In this document: positions 34,923-44,261 of the stretch, in pieces | How the letters are laid out: each line of letters starts with the position of its first letter | How positions within the stretch are numbered: position 1 is the first letter of the stretch | NCBI RefSeq assembly: GCF_900110265.1 | Contig: NZ_FODB01000015.1 | Span: 1 to 62,736 of the forward strand | Origin: Vreelandella aquamarina | GTDB lineage: Bacteria > Pseudomonadota > Gammaproteobacteria > Pseudomonadales > Halomonadaceae | Length of the DNA: 62,736 nucleotides | Reading direction: 5' to 3' | Notes under the pieces: generated by a model | Database searches by the model: none | Seen by the model: only the letters and a program-made list of their open reading frames with translations | What the model was told of the DNA's origin: nothing | Translations under genes and position numbers: made by a program

Positions 34923-37388
34923 TTGTTCGACGCACTAAATGCCTGGTGGGCTCAACAGCTGGTGCTGTGTGATTGGGCTTTTACACCGCACCCACTGGCG
35001 GTGGATGCGGTCGCGGCGGAGCAACGCCTGCTAGAACTGGGTATTACAGATCGTGGCGCGTTGGCAGACCAGCTGTTTTTTGCACTCGGCGCACCGTCAG
35101 GCAGCGCCGATCAGCTGTTGGGCGCGCTGGAGTGGGCAGCACTCGCCGGGGCGGCGGGTTGGCTAAGCCAGGCTCAGGCGACGAACTGGGCACACCACTT
35201 AACACGGCGCATCACTTCTGACTACAGCGATCAGCGAGCGTGGCTGTCGGATCTACGTCGTGCGCTAGGGGCCAAAGGTTGGGAAACCGGTGCCGATGAC
35301 CGTTTTATCGATGCCTGCCAAGCGTTGTCGGATCTAGAGAGTGAAGGTGAAGGTGTCACATGGCAAACCCTGGATACTGAGCTAGCGCAACGCCCTGCAC
35401 CGGCTTCGCTATGGCCGCAAGCGCCAGAAGCTCAGCCTTGGCGGTTGGGCGCGCTGTTTCGCCCAGTGGTGAGCTACCCGGCTAGCGCCGCCGACTGGCC
35501 CGATGCCAGCGAGTGGTTAGGGCACATCTGGCAAGTGTATGACCGCGAGCAACTATTAGAAGTGATGCTATGGCTAAGCGCCCAGGGTGAGCGCCAGCGC
35601 TGGGATATTGAAGCCCGCGAGCTGCTGACCATGGATCGCGCCCAGCGCCAAGAGTGGCAGCGGGGTGCGGTGAACGATGCTCCCTACGCGCCCGTGCTCA
35701 CTGCGTTCGTCAATCAGGGCGAGCCGTTGGAGTGGGCCGCCTGGGATTGGCTGCGGTTAGTAGAGCTCGCCTGGGCTGGTGCTTGCTGCGGCTGGCTAAG
35801 CCAGGCGGAAGCGGACGACCTAGCGGCCCATGCGGCTGACCTCGTCGGTCGTCGTTACCACGACTGGCACGCAGTACTGAAAGCCTACATGCGCGGGCAA
35901 AGCCTGTTCGAGGGCGTTGATCGCCGGGGGATGACACCCAGCGCCCGCCACAAGCTGTTAATGCACGCTGCCCATAGCCCCTGGAAGCACTCGCTGGGTG
36001 CGTTACTGGACGAGCCGACTCGCCAAGCCTCGCGTACGCGTATCAAAGCGTGGCGCAACACGCCGCACCATTGGCTGCTCGCCTTGGCTGGCGTACGCGA
36101 GCCGGATGTCATGCTGCGCCAGCTCAATCCCTCGGCCCCGATTGCCGAGCAGCGCCGCGCTGATGCCGCCGTCTACCTACAGGATTCACTTGGCCTGCAT
36201 GCGGATGAAGGCCATCAAGTGCTGGCGCGCTATTGGCTACCCGCCCAGGCGCACCATCTCAACCAGCTGGCTGCGGATGCCGCCCATGGCGTATTGCCAC
36301 CGTCGCAGACGCGCTTTGGTCAGCCGACCCCCGATGAGCTCAAACAGCGCAACGCGGTAAAAGGCGTGAGCCGCCACGCCGCGACAATTCACATGGCCGA
36401 GAAGTTTGCCTTCTACCTGCACATGGCCCTCGATAGCGGCCTATTCGAGCGTGAACCACTGATGCAGCACGCCAGCGCCCTACGGAGCTGCCTATGCCGT
36501 TTTTATGCCACGCCCAAGCGCCTGCTAGAAGCCTGGTTTGCCTGGGAGAGCTGCCTTCCGGAGCCAGAGCACGACTCGCTCATTAATGAAATTGCCTGGC
36601 ATCTGGAAGACCACGGCAGCCTGTTTCACTGGTTAGATTGGCGGCCAGATGCGTGGTGCGAGCCTGGTGAGCGGCCGACGCTGAGCCACTTTACGGCGAT
36701 GTCACTGGTGGGGCCGCTGAACAGTGCAGTGTGGAGCGAGCCGCAGTTGGAAAGTCCGCGCGAGTGCGCCGACATTCGCGAATGGGTCGAGAGCCACTAC
36801 CACCTCACCAGCGCCGACGATATGCAAGAGTTTTTAACCTTCATGTTGGAGGCGGGAGATCGGCAGGAGTACCAGATCAACTACGCGCCCTACACGCTGA
36901 ACCCGGAGCGGTTGGCGGCTGAGATCGCCATATTGGAGTCCGGCGACTGCGGTGAAGAGGAGCGTCACCACTTGTTGCGCCTGCGCCGTGTGAGTACCAA
37001 TGAAGATGGTTGTAATGACGTGGACATGGCCGCTTGGGACATTGCCCAGCTCGTGGATCTTGCCATTGCGGCACGTCAGCTAGGTTGGCTCGACAAGTCA
37101 GCATTCGCGAACGTGCTCGACCGCGCCTATCAGTTGGCGGCGGATCATTACTCGGGTTGGCAGGAGTATGCGGCGGGCATGTACGCAGGGTTTTCGTTTT
37201 TCATGGGCGACACCCCGGAACGAGAGAGCTTCTTGGCCGGTTTTCGTCAAGCGCTGGTGGCTTGGTTATGCGGCGCGCCAGTGCTGGCCGGCCCCTGGGC
37301 AAGTCTGGATTTTCCGGGTAATAAACCACGTCATTTCGCGCCGCTGCATATCGACACGTTGCCGGGTGATCAACGAATCTTACATTAG
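34923..37388 (+). CDS. Large protein with three DUF1266-like segments, unknown
   Basis: An 821-residue cytoplasmic protein with no signal peptide or membrane segment, rich in Trp, Ala and Leu. Three segments share a pattern of the form W-x(n)-LA-x(n)-GWL-x(n)-A, then a Y/H-x-W-x stretch: about residues 62-115, 268-325 and 698-762. The last (AAWDIAQLVDLAIAARQLGWLDKS ... HYSGWQEYAAGMYAGF) is the clearest match to DUF1266, seen in enterobacterial proteins that are often near secretion or contact-dependent systems. The start is a TTG at 34923 with GAGGTG upstream. The central ~370 residues have no recognised domain. It is flanked by unrelated genes. Confidence 0.8.
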   Translation: MFDALNAWWAQQLVLCDWAFTPHPLAVDAVAAEQRLLELGITDRGALADQLFFALGAPSGSADQLLGALEWAALAGAAGWLSQAQATNWAHHLTRRITSDYSDQRAWLSDLRRALGAKGWETGADDRFIDACQALSDLESEGEGVTWQTLDTELAQRPAPASLWPQAPEAQPWRLGALFRPVVSYPASAADWPDASEWLGHIWQVYDREQLLEVMLWLSAQGERQRWDIEARELLTMDRAQRQEWQRGAVNDAPYAPVLTAFVNQGEPLEWAAWDWLRLVELAWAGACCGWLSQAEADDLAAHAADLVGRRYHDWHAVLKAYMRGQSLFEGVDRRGMTPSARHKLLMHAAHSPWKHSLGALLDEPTRQASRTRIKAWRNTPHHWLLALAGVREPDVMLRQLNPSAPIAEQRRADAAVYLQDSLGLHADEGHQVLARYWLPAQAHHLNQLAADAAHGVLPPSQTRFGQPTPDELKQRNAVKGVSRHAATIHMAEKFAFYLHMALDSGLFEREPLMQHASALRSCLCRFYATPKRLLEAWFAWESCLPEPEHDSLINEIAWHLEDHGSLFHWLDWRPDAWCEPGERPTLSHFTAMSLVGPLNSAVWSEPQLESPRECADIREWVESHYHLTSADDMQEFLTFMLEAGDRQEYQINYAPYTLNPERLAAEIAILESGDCGEEERHHLLRLRRVSTNEDGCNDVDMAAWDIAQLVDLAIAARQLGWLDKSAFANVLDRAYQLAADHYSGWQEYAAGMYAGFSFFMGDTPERESFLAGFRQALVAWLCGAPVLAGPWASLDFPGNKPRHFAPLHIDTLPGDQRILH

Positions 37389-37493
37389 ACTCGCCAAGCA
37401 TAGGATAACTAGCTTATAGTCCAGGGGTTGTAAAAAATGAGTTTTCTCATGCTTGGGTTTTTTCAATTTCCATTTTGTTACGAGGTTAATCGC

Positions 37494-38129
37494 ATGGTTG
37501 CGTCGCCACACCCCGCTGTGACCGCTGTCCGTGTTGTAAGTGTTTGTGTCGTCGTTGCTTTGTTAGCTGGCTGTGCAGGCTCTGCCTCACGCCAGGACAT
37601 GGAAGCCCCCGAGGATTATTTCTCGATGTCGCTTCCCGGCATGGAGGGAGTCACTCCCCAAATGTCGCCCGTTGATCCTATCAGTGCTCACCTGCGTAAC
37701 CTGCAGACGCCCCCGCCAACGGTCGTTCGCCAAGCGCTGTTAGAGCAGCATCAGCGGTGGGCAGGAACGCCTTATCGGATTGGGGGGACGACGGATCGAG
37801 GGATCGACTGCTCTGCCTTGGTAAGAAACGTTTTCCGCGATACCTTTGACGTTGAGTTACCCCGTTCTACCCAAGATCAAGTGCATGAGGGACGCCCGAT
37901 CGACCGCCAAGAGCTGCAGGCGGGCGATCTGGTCTTCTTCCGCCCACCCGGACGCTACAACCACGTGGGCATTTACGTAGGCAATGGCTATTTTCTCCAT
38001 GCGTCCACGTCGAAAGGTGTGATTATTTCCAGCCTGGATAATAGCTACTGGCAGCGCTACTACTGGCAGTCGCGTCGTGCCCTAGAGCCGACCAATCTGG
38101 CCCAGCTCAGCAGTCGTTATACGCCGTAA
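37494..38129 (+). CDS. NlpC/P60-family lipoprotein, peptidoglycan endopeptidase
   Basis: A 211-residue lipoprotein: signal peptide with lipobox LLAGC (Cys27), a ~45-residue linker and a papain-like NlpC/P60 domain. The catalytic triad is Cys106 (GIDCSALV), His157 (NHVGIYVG) and probably His169 (FLHASTSKGV). Such enzymes (Spr/MepS, NlpC) cut peptide cross-links or stems in peptidoglycan. The start at 37494 has GAGGT upstream and gives a proper signal peptide; a longer reading from 37437 is not needed. The Ala after Cys predicts an outer-membrane anchor. It is followed by an MFS gene on the same strand. Confidence 0.93.
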   Translation: MVASPHPAVTAVRVVSVCVVVALLAGCAGSASRQDMEAPEDYFSMSLPGMEGVTPQMSPVDPISAHLRNLQTPPPTVVRQALLEQHQRWAGTPYRIGGTTDRGIDCSALVRNVFRDTFDVELPRSTQDQVHEGRPIDRQELQAGDLVFFRPPGRYNHVGIYVGNGYFLHASTSKGVIISSLDNSYWQRYYWQSRRALEPTNLAQLSSRYTP

Positions 38130-38170
38130 GTGTCGGCCGTGCGCGTCGGTCAACATTGGAAAGGCCATCA

Positions 38171-39361
38171 ATGATTGAAGCAAAAACGCGCGCCTGGTGG
38201 CGCGCGACGGCGGCCCTATGTTTAGGGTCGTTTTTGGTGTTTATTAACCTGTATGTGCCGCAACCGCTGCTGCCGGGCCTGAAAGAGGCTTACGGGGTTT
38301 CCACCTTAGGCGTCAGCCTGCTGATGTCGGTATCTACGCTCTCTTTGGCCTTGGCGCTTTTGGTGTTTGGGCCGCTCTCCGATGCCATTGGCCGCGAAGG
38401 GATTATGCGTATCACACTGCTCCTGGCGGGTGGTTTGTCGCTCGCTTTAGCTTTTGCGCCTACCTTCGAGAGTTTATTGTTTCTGCGCTTGCTGCAAGGC
38501 TTCGTGCTCGGCGGCTTGCCCGCCGTAGCGATTGCCTGGATGGGGGACGAGTTCGATAAAACCGCCTTGCTGAGTGCCGTGGGGCTTTATATTGGGGCCA
38601 ATTCGTTAGGCGGTATTAGCGGGCGTATTGTTGGGGGCGGGGCGGCGGCCATCGGTGGGCCTAGTGCTGCGTTTCTCGCGGTGGGTGCCATGACCGTGGT
38701 GGGCTGTATCATTTTTTGGCGGCTACTGCCCAATAGCCAAGCCTTTACGCCTCAGCGCTTTCAATTACGCCAAGCGGTGGGGGACCTGCTCGGCCATTTA
38801 CGCTCGCCGGTGCTGCTCGCTGCCTACTTCCTTGGCGGCATTAACTTTCTGATTTTTATTAATCAGTACAGCTATATCACCTTTCGGCTGGCGGATGCGC
38901 CGTATCAACTGGCGGCCAGTGGCCTGGGGCTGATCTTTCTCACCTACCTAGGTGGCACCTTTGGCTCGACAGTGTCGGGCAAGTTGGCGGGGCGCTTTTC
39001 CCCCGCCCGCTGCATAAGTGCGGGCATTGTGATTCTCATGTTAGGCACCGCCATCACGCTGGCGGACTCACTGGCGCTCATCATCCTCGGCTTAACCATT
39101 AACGCCTTCGGCTTCTTTATGGCGCACTCATTGGCGTCTAGCTGGGTGGGGCGCTATGCCCAAGGGGCACGGGGCAGCGCCTCGGCGCTCTACCTAGTGT
39201 TTTACTACCTCGGTGCCAGCATTGGCGGTTTTTGGCTGGAGCCTTTCTGGCGCTGGACACAGTGGCAGGGTGTGGCGATAGGCTCGTGGCTGCTGCTCTG
39301 CGTGACGTTGGCCATTGGTGTTGGCTTATGGCGCTTTGAGCGCCGTGCTGCTAATACGTAA
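38171..39361 (+). CDS. MFS transporter, YnfM-like drug/sugar exporter type
   Basis: A 396-residue protein with 12 transmembrane helices. The loop 2-3 signature FGPLSDAIGREG and its second-half counterpart SGKLAGRFS mark the major facilitator superfamily. The N-terminal region (SFLVFINLYVPQPLLPGLKEAYGVS) resembles YnfM and related efflux proteins. I use the ATG at 38171 with GGAAAGG 6 bases upstream. The 3' end overlaps the nikE stop region by 36 bases on the opposite strand. The substrate is unknown. Confidence 0.9.
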   Translation: MIEAKTRAWWRATAALCLGSFLVFINLYVPQPLLPGLKEAYGVSTLGVSLLMSVSTLSLALALLVFGPLSDAIGREGIMRITLLLAGGLSLALAFAPTFESLLFLRLLQGFVLGGLPAVAIAWMGDEFDKTALLSAVGLYIGANSLGGISGRIVGGGAAAIGGPSAAFLAVGAMTVVGCIIFWRLLPNSQAFTPQRFQLRQAVGDLLGHLRSPVLLAAYFLGGINFLIFINQYSYITFRLADAPYQLAASGLGLIFLTYLGGTFGSTVSGKLAGRFSPARCISAGIVILMLGTAITLADSLALIILGLTINAFGFFMAHSLASSWVGRYAQGARGSASALYLVFYYLGASIGGFWLEPFWRWTQWQGVAIGSWLLLCVTLAIGVGLWRFERRAANT

Positions 39362-39961
39362 GCTGCCACCTGCCAGATGCCACTGTTGATGGCACAGCCG
39401 GTTGAGTAGTGCTGTGTCGTGACTAATCACGATGACGCCAAGCTGATGGTGTTCAGCGTGCGCTTTAAGCGCCTGCCACAGCGACAGCTGAGTGATGGGG
39501 TCCAGCATGGTGGAGATCTCATCGGCCACCACATAGCGGACGCCGGGGGCGAGGGCGCGCAGCACGCACACCCGTTGTAGCTCGCCGCCGGAGAGTGCGC
39601 TGGGAAAGCGCTTTAGCCATTCATTTTCAATGCCAAACGCCGCCATCAGCGTATCTGGCGGTGTCCACGCTTCCCTCAATATCTTTCCTACCCGCCAGCG
39701 CGGGTTCACCGCGAGCTCCGGCGACTGGGGCAGCCACTGCACTGGCCGCCGCCCGCGTGTGGGCAGCGGCGAACCATCTACCTGAACACTGCCTTGGGAA
39801 GGCGTTAGCTGGCCTGACAATAGCTTGCCAAGCGTTGATTTCCCCGATCCAGAGTCACCGCTGATTCCTAACCACTCACCGGGCGCAAGGCGTAGGGAGA
39901 TATCCGCCAACAGCGGCGTGCCTGCCGCAAAGTGGAACGATAGCTGGTGGGTTTCAAGCAA
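39326..39961 (-). CDS. nikE: Nickel ABC transporter, second ATP-binding subunit
   Basis: A 211-residue ATPase with Walker A GDSGSGKST, the signature LSGGELQRV, Walker B VVADEIS and the H-loop VISHD. It powers the nickel importer with NikD. The start is a TTG at 39961, with CAGGAG about 7 bases upstream and an 8-base overlap with the nikD stop. A longer reading from 40042 would run deep into nikD. E. coli NikE has 268 residues; this one lacks the C-terminal oligopeptide-transporter extension and is short. Its end overlaps the convergent MFS gene by 36 bases. Nickel is inferred from the NikR operator. Confidence 0.87.
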   Translation of the reverse strand: MLETHQLSFHFAAGTPLLADISLRLAPGEWLGISGDSGSGKSTLGKLLSGQLTPSQGSVQVDGSPLPTRGRRPVQWLPQSPELAVNPRWRVGKILREAWTPPDTLMAAFGIENEWLKRFPSALSGGELQRVCVLRALAPGVRYVVADEISTMLDPITQLSLWQALKAHAEHHQLGVIVISHDTALLNRLCHQQWHLAGGSLRISSTALKAP

Positions 39962-40775
39962 GCGCTGGCTCCTGATGCGTCGGATGGAAGGGGTGTGTGC
40001 TGAACGCGTTATCCGGTAGCGCCTGCCACAAGTCTCGCGCATAGCAACTCATAAGCTGCTCGCCCTGGCCTTGGAAAGCCTGGGCAGGTGCGGTTTCCAG
40101 CGCTTGGCCCTGGCGAATCACGGAAACCCTGTCGGCAATGGTAAGAGCATGGCGCAGATCGTGGGTAATCAGCATCACCGCTTTGCCCTCTAGGGCGATA
40201 GCTTTTAGTGCTGCCAGCACACGGTCGCGCTGGTTGGGGTCAAGGCCTACGCTGGGCTCATCGGCAATCACCAGACGTGCGTTGCTCACCTGGGCCATAG
40301 CGATGAGCACCCGCCGCGCCATGCCGCCTGACAGCTCGTGAGGGTAGTGGGTAGACGCGTGGCTAAGCTGATAGCGGCTCAATAGCTCATCGGCGCGCTG
40401 ATGGGCGGCTGAGCGACCAAATCCTGCCCGTTGGGCCGCCCAGCGTACCTGATGCTGGCTGCGGGCGAGCGGGTCAAGAGCATTCAACGATTGAGGAATG
40501 AGCGCCAACTGATGCCCCCTCAGCTGCCGCTGGCGCGCTGGTGTTAAGTCCTCCCCCTGGAAGCGCAGCTCTCCTGCGACCCGCGCCGCTTGGGGCAGTA
40601 GCCCCATAATGGCGTAGGCCAGCAGGCTTTTACCTGCGCCTGACGCACCCACCACAGCATGCACTTCGCCCGGCGGAAGGTGCAGCGAGAGCGACTCGAT
40701 ACAGGTGGTCCACTCCCGTCGCCACCAGCGGGGGTAGTAGGGGAGTTGCAGGGTTAGCCGGTCAATGGTCAGCAT
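39954..40775 (-). CDS. nikD: Nickel ABC transporter, first ATP-binding subunit
   Basis: A 273-residue ATPase of the peptide/nickel family: Walker A GASGAGKSL, Q-loop region ALIPQSLNALDP, signature LSGGMARRV, Walker B LVIADEPS and LITHD. The ATG at 40775 has AAGGAG 7 bases before it. It pairs with NikE on the cytoplasmic side of the NikBC permease. The gap to nikC is 29 bases. Confidence 0.88.
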   Translation of the reverse strand: MLTIDRLTLQLPYYPRWWRREWTTCIESLSLHLPPGEVHAVVGASGAGKSLLAYAIMGLLPQAARVAGELRFQGEDLTPARQRQLRGHQLALIPQSLNALDPLARSQHQVRWAAQRAGFGRSAAHQRADELLSRYQLSHASTHYPHELSGGMARRVLIAMAQVSNARLVIADEPSVGLDPNQRDRVLAALKAIALEGKAVMLITHDLRHALTIADRVSVIRQGQALETAPAQAFQGQGEQLMSCYARDLWQALPDNAFSTHPFHPTHQEPALA

Positions 40776-40804
40776 GGCAAGCTCCTTGTTAAACATCGCG
40801 ATCT

Positions 40805-41602
40805 TTACAGCGCTTTGCGCAGCATCGAGGCGAAGCGTTCAATCGCCAGTACCATCAGCAGTAAACCCAGCCCAGGAAACACCCCTAGCCACCAGTAGCC
40901 GCCGGTAAGGTAGCGCATGGCGTCGGCCAGTAATACGCCGATGGCGGGCTGGGTAGGGTCTAAGCCAACGCCTAAAAAGGTCAGGGCCGCTTCATGCAAA
41001 ATGGCGTGGGGAAACAGCAGCAGTGCGCCGACCAAGCAGTGAGGCAGCACATGGGGCAGCAAGTGGTACCAAACAATAAATCCTTGGCGTTTGCCAAACC
41101 CTTTCGAAATCGCCACATAAGGGGAGTTTCGCAAGCTGAGTAGTTCGGCTCTGAGCAAGCGGGCAAGGCTTGGCCAGTGGGTCAGCGCAACAGCGATAAT
41201 GACAGCCTGGGTGCCGCCGCCCAGGGCAAAGGCGATCAGCAATAGTAAAATCAGGTGTGGCACGCTCAGCAGCGTATCAATCAGTAAGCTCACCAGCGCA
41301 TCCAGTATGGGCGAGAGCATGGCGAGACTCGCCAAGCTTAAAGCAATCAGCGTGCCCAACAGTGCCGCGCTCAGCCCTACCCCAAAACTCAAGGCAAGCC
41401 CCGCCAGCGTGCGGGCCCAAAGCTCACGCCCTAGGGCATCGGTGCCCAGCCAGTGCTCGGCGCTGGGAGGCATGAGGCGGGCCTCGAACTGCATGTGCAG
41501 TGGGCTATCTCCCAGCCATAGAGAACTGCTGAGCAACAGTAATACCAGCAGGCCAAACACACCTGCATAGCCTGCTGCGACCAGGCGCGGCTGGCTATTC
41601 AT
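40805..41602 (-). CDS. nikC: Nickel ABC transporter, permease subunit NikC
   Basis: A 265-residue inner-membrane protein with about six transmembrane helices. The DppC/NikC features are the periplasmic HWLGTDALGRELWARTL start and the cytoplasmic EAA loop (EAALTFLGVGLDP-type). The ATG at 41602 overlaps the nikB stop by 8 bases, implying coupled translation; the longer open frame to 41671 is rejected for that reason. With NikB it forms the channel. Confidence 0.88.
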   Translation of the reverse strand: MNSQPRLVAAGYAGVFGLLVLLLLSSSLWLGDSPLHMQFEARLMPPSAEHWLGTDALGRELWARTLAGLALSFGVGLSAALLGTLIALSLASLAMLSPILDALVSLLIDTLLSVPHLILLLLIAFALGGGTQAVIIAVALTHWPSLARLLRAELLSLRNSPYVAISKGFGKRQGFIVWYHLLPHVLPHCLVGALLLFPHAILHEAALTFLGVGLDPTQPAIGVLLADAMRYLTGGYWWLGVFPGLGLLLMVLAIERFASMLRKAL

Positions 41603-42593
41603 TAGTGCGGTCCCGTGCGATACGTGGGTCGGCCCACTGGTAAAGGCCATCGGCGATGAGGTTGCCAACACTCACAAATAGCGCGGTAAATAGCGCTATG
41701 GCGAGCAGTAGCGGCACATCGCTTCGCAAGCCAGCGGCGACGGTCGCCTGCCCAAGTCCTGGGTAAGCAAAGACTTGCTCAACCAGAAGGGAGCCGCCAA
41801 ATAGCTCGCCGAGAGAGGCAAACGCCAAAGTGACCGCTGGCAGGCTGGCGTGGCGCAGACCGTGGCGCCAGGCGATATCGAAACGGCTGGCGCCTTGGGC
41901 AAAGGCGTGCAACGCGGTATCCGAGCGCATAAACGCCGCCATCTTGGCCCGGGTATGTAGCGTGATGGTGGCAACGCCTAACAGGGCGAGGGTGAGAGTA
42001 GGTAAAAGAAGATGGTGCAGCTGCGTGAGCAGCGTTACTTCTTGGCTCAGCACGCCCGTGGGCCCTGCGCAGCAGGTGGGGGTCCAGCCCAAGGTGACGG
42101 AGAAAAGTAGCAACGCCAGCATGGCGAGCCAAAACGTGGGCGTCGAAGCAGTGATATAAGCATAGCCGCTGATCAAGCGGTCCAGCAGGGAGCCCTCTTT
42201 GCTTCCTGCGGCGATGCCGAGTACTACGCCAAGTATCAGCGAGAGCAGCCAAGCGCTCAACAGCAGAAAAAACGAGCGCTGGAAGCGCTGGTTAATGACG
42301 TCGCTCACCGGCTGGTTGTAGATATGGCTCCAGCCAAGCTCTCCGCTAAGCAACTGTTGCAGCCAGTGGTGAAACTGCACACTGGCCGGGGCGTTAAACC
42401 CCCAGCGTTCGGCAATCAGCGTGCGCTGCTCAGGGCTGACCTGGGCCATTTGCGGGCCAAGGTAGGCATCCACCGGGTCGATGGGAGATAGCATCATTAG
42501 CCCAAAAGAGACCGCTGCGACACTTAGCAGTACCAGCAACAGCCGAAGTAGGCGGCTCGCTAGCCAAGCCGTTAATCGCACGTCCAGCGCCAC
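41595..42593 (-). CDS. nikB: Nickel ABC transporter, permease subunit NikB
   Basis: A 332-residue permease of the DppB/NikB type with about six transmembrane helices. The N-terminal RLLRLLLVLLSVAAVSFGLMMLSPIDPVDAYLG is followed by the family pattern, and the EAA loop is around GGSLLVEQVFAYPGLGQATV. The start is a GTG at 42593 inside the end of nikA (22-base overlap), with no clear ribosome-binding site, so it depends on nikA translation. Confidence 0.88.
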   Translation of the reverse strand: MALDVRLTAWLASRLLRLLLVLLSVAAVSFGLMMLSPIDPVDAYLGPQMAQVSPEQRTLIAERWGFNAPASVQFHHWLQQLLSGELGWSHIYNQPVSDVINQRFQRSFFLLLSAWLLSLILGVVLGIAAGSKEGSLLDRLISGYAYITASTPTFWLAMLALLLFSVTLGWTPTCCAGPTGVLSQEVTLLTQLHHLLLPTLTLALLGVATITLHTRAKMAAFMRSDTALHAFAQGASRFDIAWRHGLRHASLPAVTLAFASLGELFGGSLLVEQVFAYPGLGQATVAAGLRSDVPLLLAIALFTALFVSVGNLIADGLYQWADPRIARDRTNE

Positions 42594-44155
42594 TCAAGCA
42601 AGTTGGCGGTGACCGGCCAGCCGTGGCCGTGAGGGGCAACGCCCAGTTCGCCCAGGTCGAGGCAGCGGTTGGTGGCATACACGTGGGCAAGGTTGACCAT
42701 CCAGGCCCAGCTGGTGTCTCCCTGTACCCCATAGCCGGTATCGCCGTCCCATTGGGCGGCTTGCCAATGCTGATTGGCTTCTTCGGTGTTAGCCGCCGCT
42801 TGGGCGGCATCCAGGTGTTGGTCGACCGCCTCGTTGGCGTAGTAACCACTGTTGTAAAAACCGAACCCAGCATGCTCGCTATGAAAGAGGTAGAACACTT
42901 CCTGCGGGCTATGGCTACCAAAACCAAACACAATGGCATCTTGATGGAGGGCTTCCCGCTGAATCTCGTCCCAGTGGCGGCCAGTGGGCTGCATCTCAAT
43001 GCCGAGCGGCCGCACCATCTCGGCACTCACTTGGGCTAGCTGTTGGCGCGTGGCGTCGCTGGAGGGGTACGTGAGACGAAAGCGTGCGGGCTGGTCGCCT
43101 TTATAGCGCAGTCCGTCCTCCTCTTGGCGCTCCCAGCCTGCCTCCTTTAGAAGCGTATTCGCACGGGCTAAATTCGGCGCTGCCACTTTCTCGCCTTCTT
43201 GGCTCCACGGAAGGCCGTCCGCTGGCCCAAAGGCCGGGCGTCCAAAGCCGTTGAGTGCTACGTCCACCAACGTTTCTCGGTCTAAGGCTAGATTCACCGC
43301 TTGGCGAATAGCGAGATCAGCCGTGACGTTATTCCCGATGGGCGCGCCGTTGGCCGCTTGCTCGCCTTCATCAGGCTGCATGGGAAACAGAATGCCGCGG
43401 TTGTCCACACTGTTCATAATGACCCGCTGCATCTGCTCAGGGATGTTCTCTGCCAGCGCTGGTGGCACCGCAGCGAGATCCACCTGGCCTGCGTGAGCTG
43501 CACTTAGAGTGGCGGCTTCATCGGTAAACAGAAACACCAGACGCTCGAAGACCGGCGCGGGGCCGTAAAAGTAGGGGTTCCGCTCAACAATCAGCTGCTC
43601 ACCCTCTTGCCACTCCACTAACCGGTAAGGGCCTGACCCCAGCGGCTGCCTGCCATACTCGTCGCCATAGCCGTTTTCTCGCTCGGCGTTGGGCACGATA
43701 CCCAGTGTCATCAACTGGTCGATAAAAGTGATGCGCGGTGTTTTGAGCGTCAGCTCAACCGTATTACCATCGATAGCACGGGCGCTTTCCAGTGCGCTGA
43801 GATCGGCACGGCCACCTGCCTCAGCAGCAGCATTAAAGGTGAAGGCCACATCCTCAGCGGTAAGCGGAGTATTGTCAGAAAAGCGTACGTCCGTACGTAA
43901 AGTCAGCGTCCAGGTCAGGCGATCTTCAGAAAGGGACCATTCTGTGGCTAGGCCTGGTTGTGGGGTTAAGTCCTGGCCACGGGTAAGCAGCGTAGACTGA
44001 AATAGAGGGCTGCCGTACTGACCCCAGCCCAACAGCGGATCAAACCCTTGCTCCGGCTCACCACCAATGGCAAGCACTAGCTGGTCTTTGGCCAACGCTG
44101 GCGCGCTTAGCGCTACGCATGTGGCTGCGAGAGCCAGTATGATAGGGCGACGCAT
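42572..44155 (-). CDS. nikA: Nickel ABC transporter, periplasmic binding protein
   Basis: A 527-residue solute-binding protein of the SBP_bac_5 family, with a signal peptide (hydrophobic residues 4-18, cleavage after ALA at about residue 22). The body has the expected EP-x-FDPL opening, TPLTAEDVAFTFN and PLGSGPYRLVEW. In E. coli NikA a nickel chelate is held with a His; a His-rich SEHAGFGF region near residue 430 may serve here, but that is a guess. It is the first gene of the operon, 107 bases from nikR across the NikR operator. Peptide import would be the alternative; the operator decides for nickel. Confidence 0.9.
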   Translation of the reverse strand: MRRPIILALAATCVALSAPALAKDQLVLAIGGEPEQGFDPLLGWGQYGSPLFQSTLLTRGQDLTPQPGLATEWSLSEDRLTWTLTLRTDVRFSDNTPLTAEDVAFTFNAAAEAGGRADLSALESARAIDGNTVELTLKTPRITFIDQLMTLGIVPNAERENGYGDEYGRQPLGSGPYRLVEWQEGEQLIVERNPYFYGPAPVFERLVFLFTDEAATLSAAHAGQVDLAAVPPALAENIPEQMQRVIMNSVDNRGILFPMQPDEGEQAANGAPIGNNVTADLAIRQAVNLALDRETLVDVALNGFGRPAFGPADGLPWSQEGEKVAAPNLARANTLLKEAGWERQEEDGLRYKGDQPARFRLTYPSSDATRQQLAQVSAEMVRPLGIEMQPTGRHWDEIQREALHQDAIVFGFGSHSPQEVFYLFHSEHAGFGFYNSGYYANEAVDQHLDAAQAAANTEEANQHWQAAQWDGDTGYGVQGDTSWAWMVNLAHVYATNRCLDLGELGVAPHGHGWPVTANLLEWRWTCD

Positions 44156-44178
44156 GGGACACCTTTTTCAGGCTATTG

Positions 44179-44206
44179 GTATGATGTTTTTACAATAACA
44201 TCATAC
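44179..44206. promoter_or_regulatory. NikR operator
   Basis: GTATGA (44179-44184), exactly 16 bases, then TCATAC (44201-44206): a perfect match to the E. coli NikR site GTATGA-N16-TCATAC. It lies 24 bases upstream of nikA and 56 bases upstream of nikR, so NikR with nickel would repress both. Confidence 0.95.
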
Positions 44207-44261
44207 TAATAGCACTGGAAGTTGCGGCAACGCACAACATCAGACCAGTGAAGGAGAGGGT

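Noticed and set aside
42572..44155. Dipeptide transporter (dppABCDF) instead of nickel
   Set aside because: Protein families alone cannot separate them, but the divergent nikR gene and the perfect NikR operator settle it.
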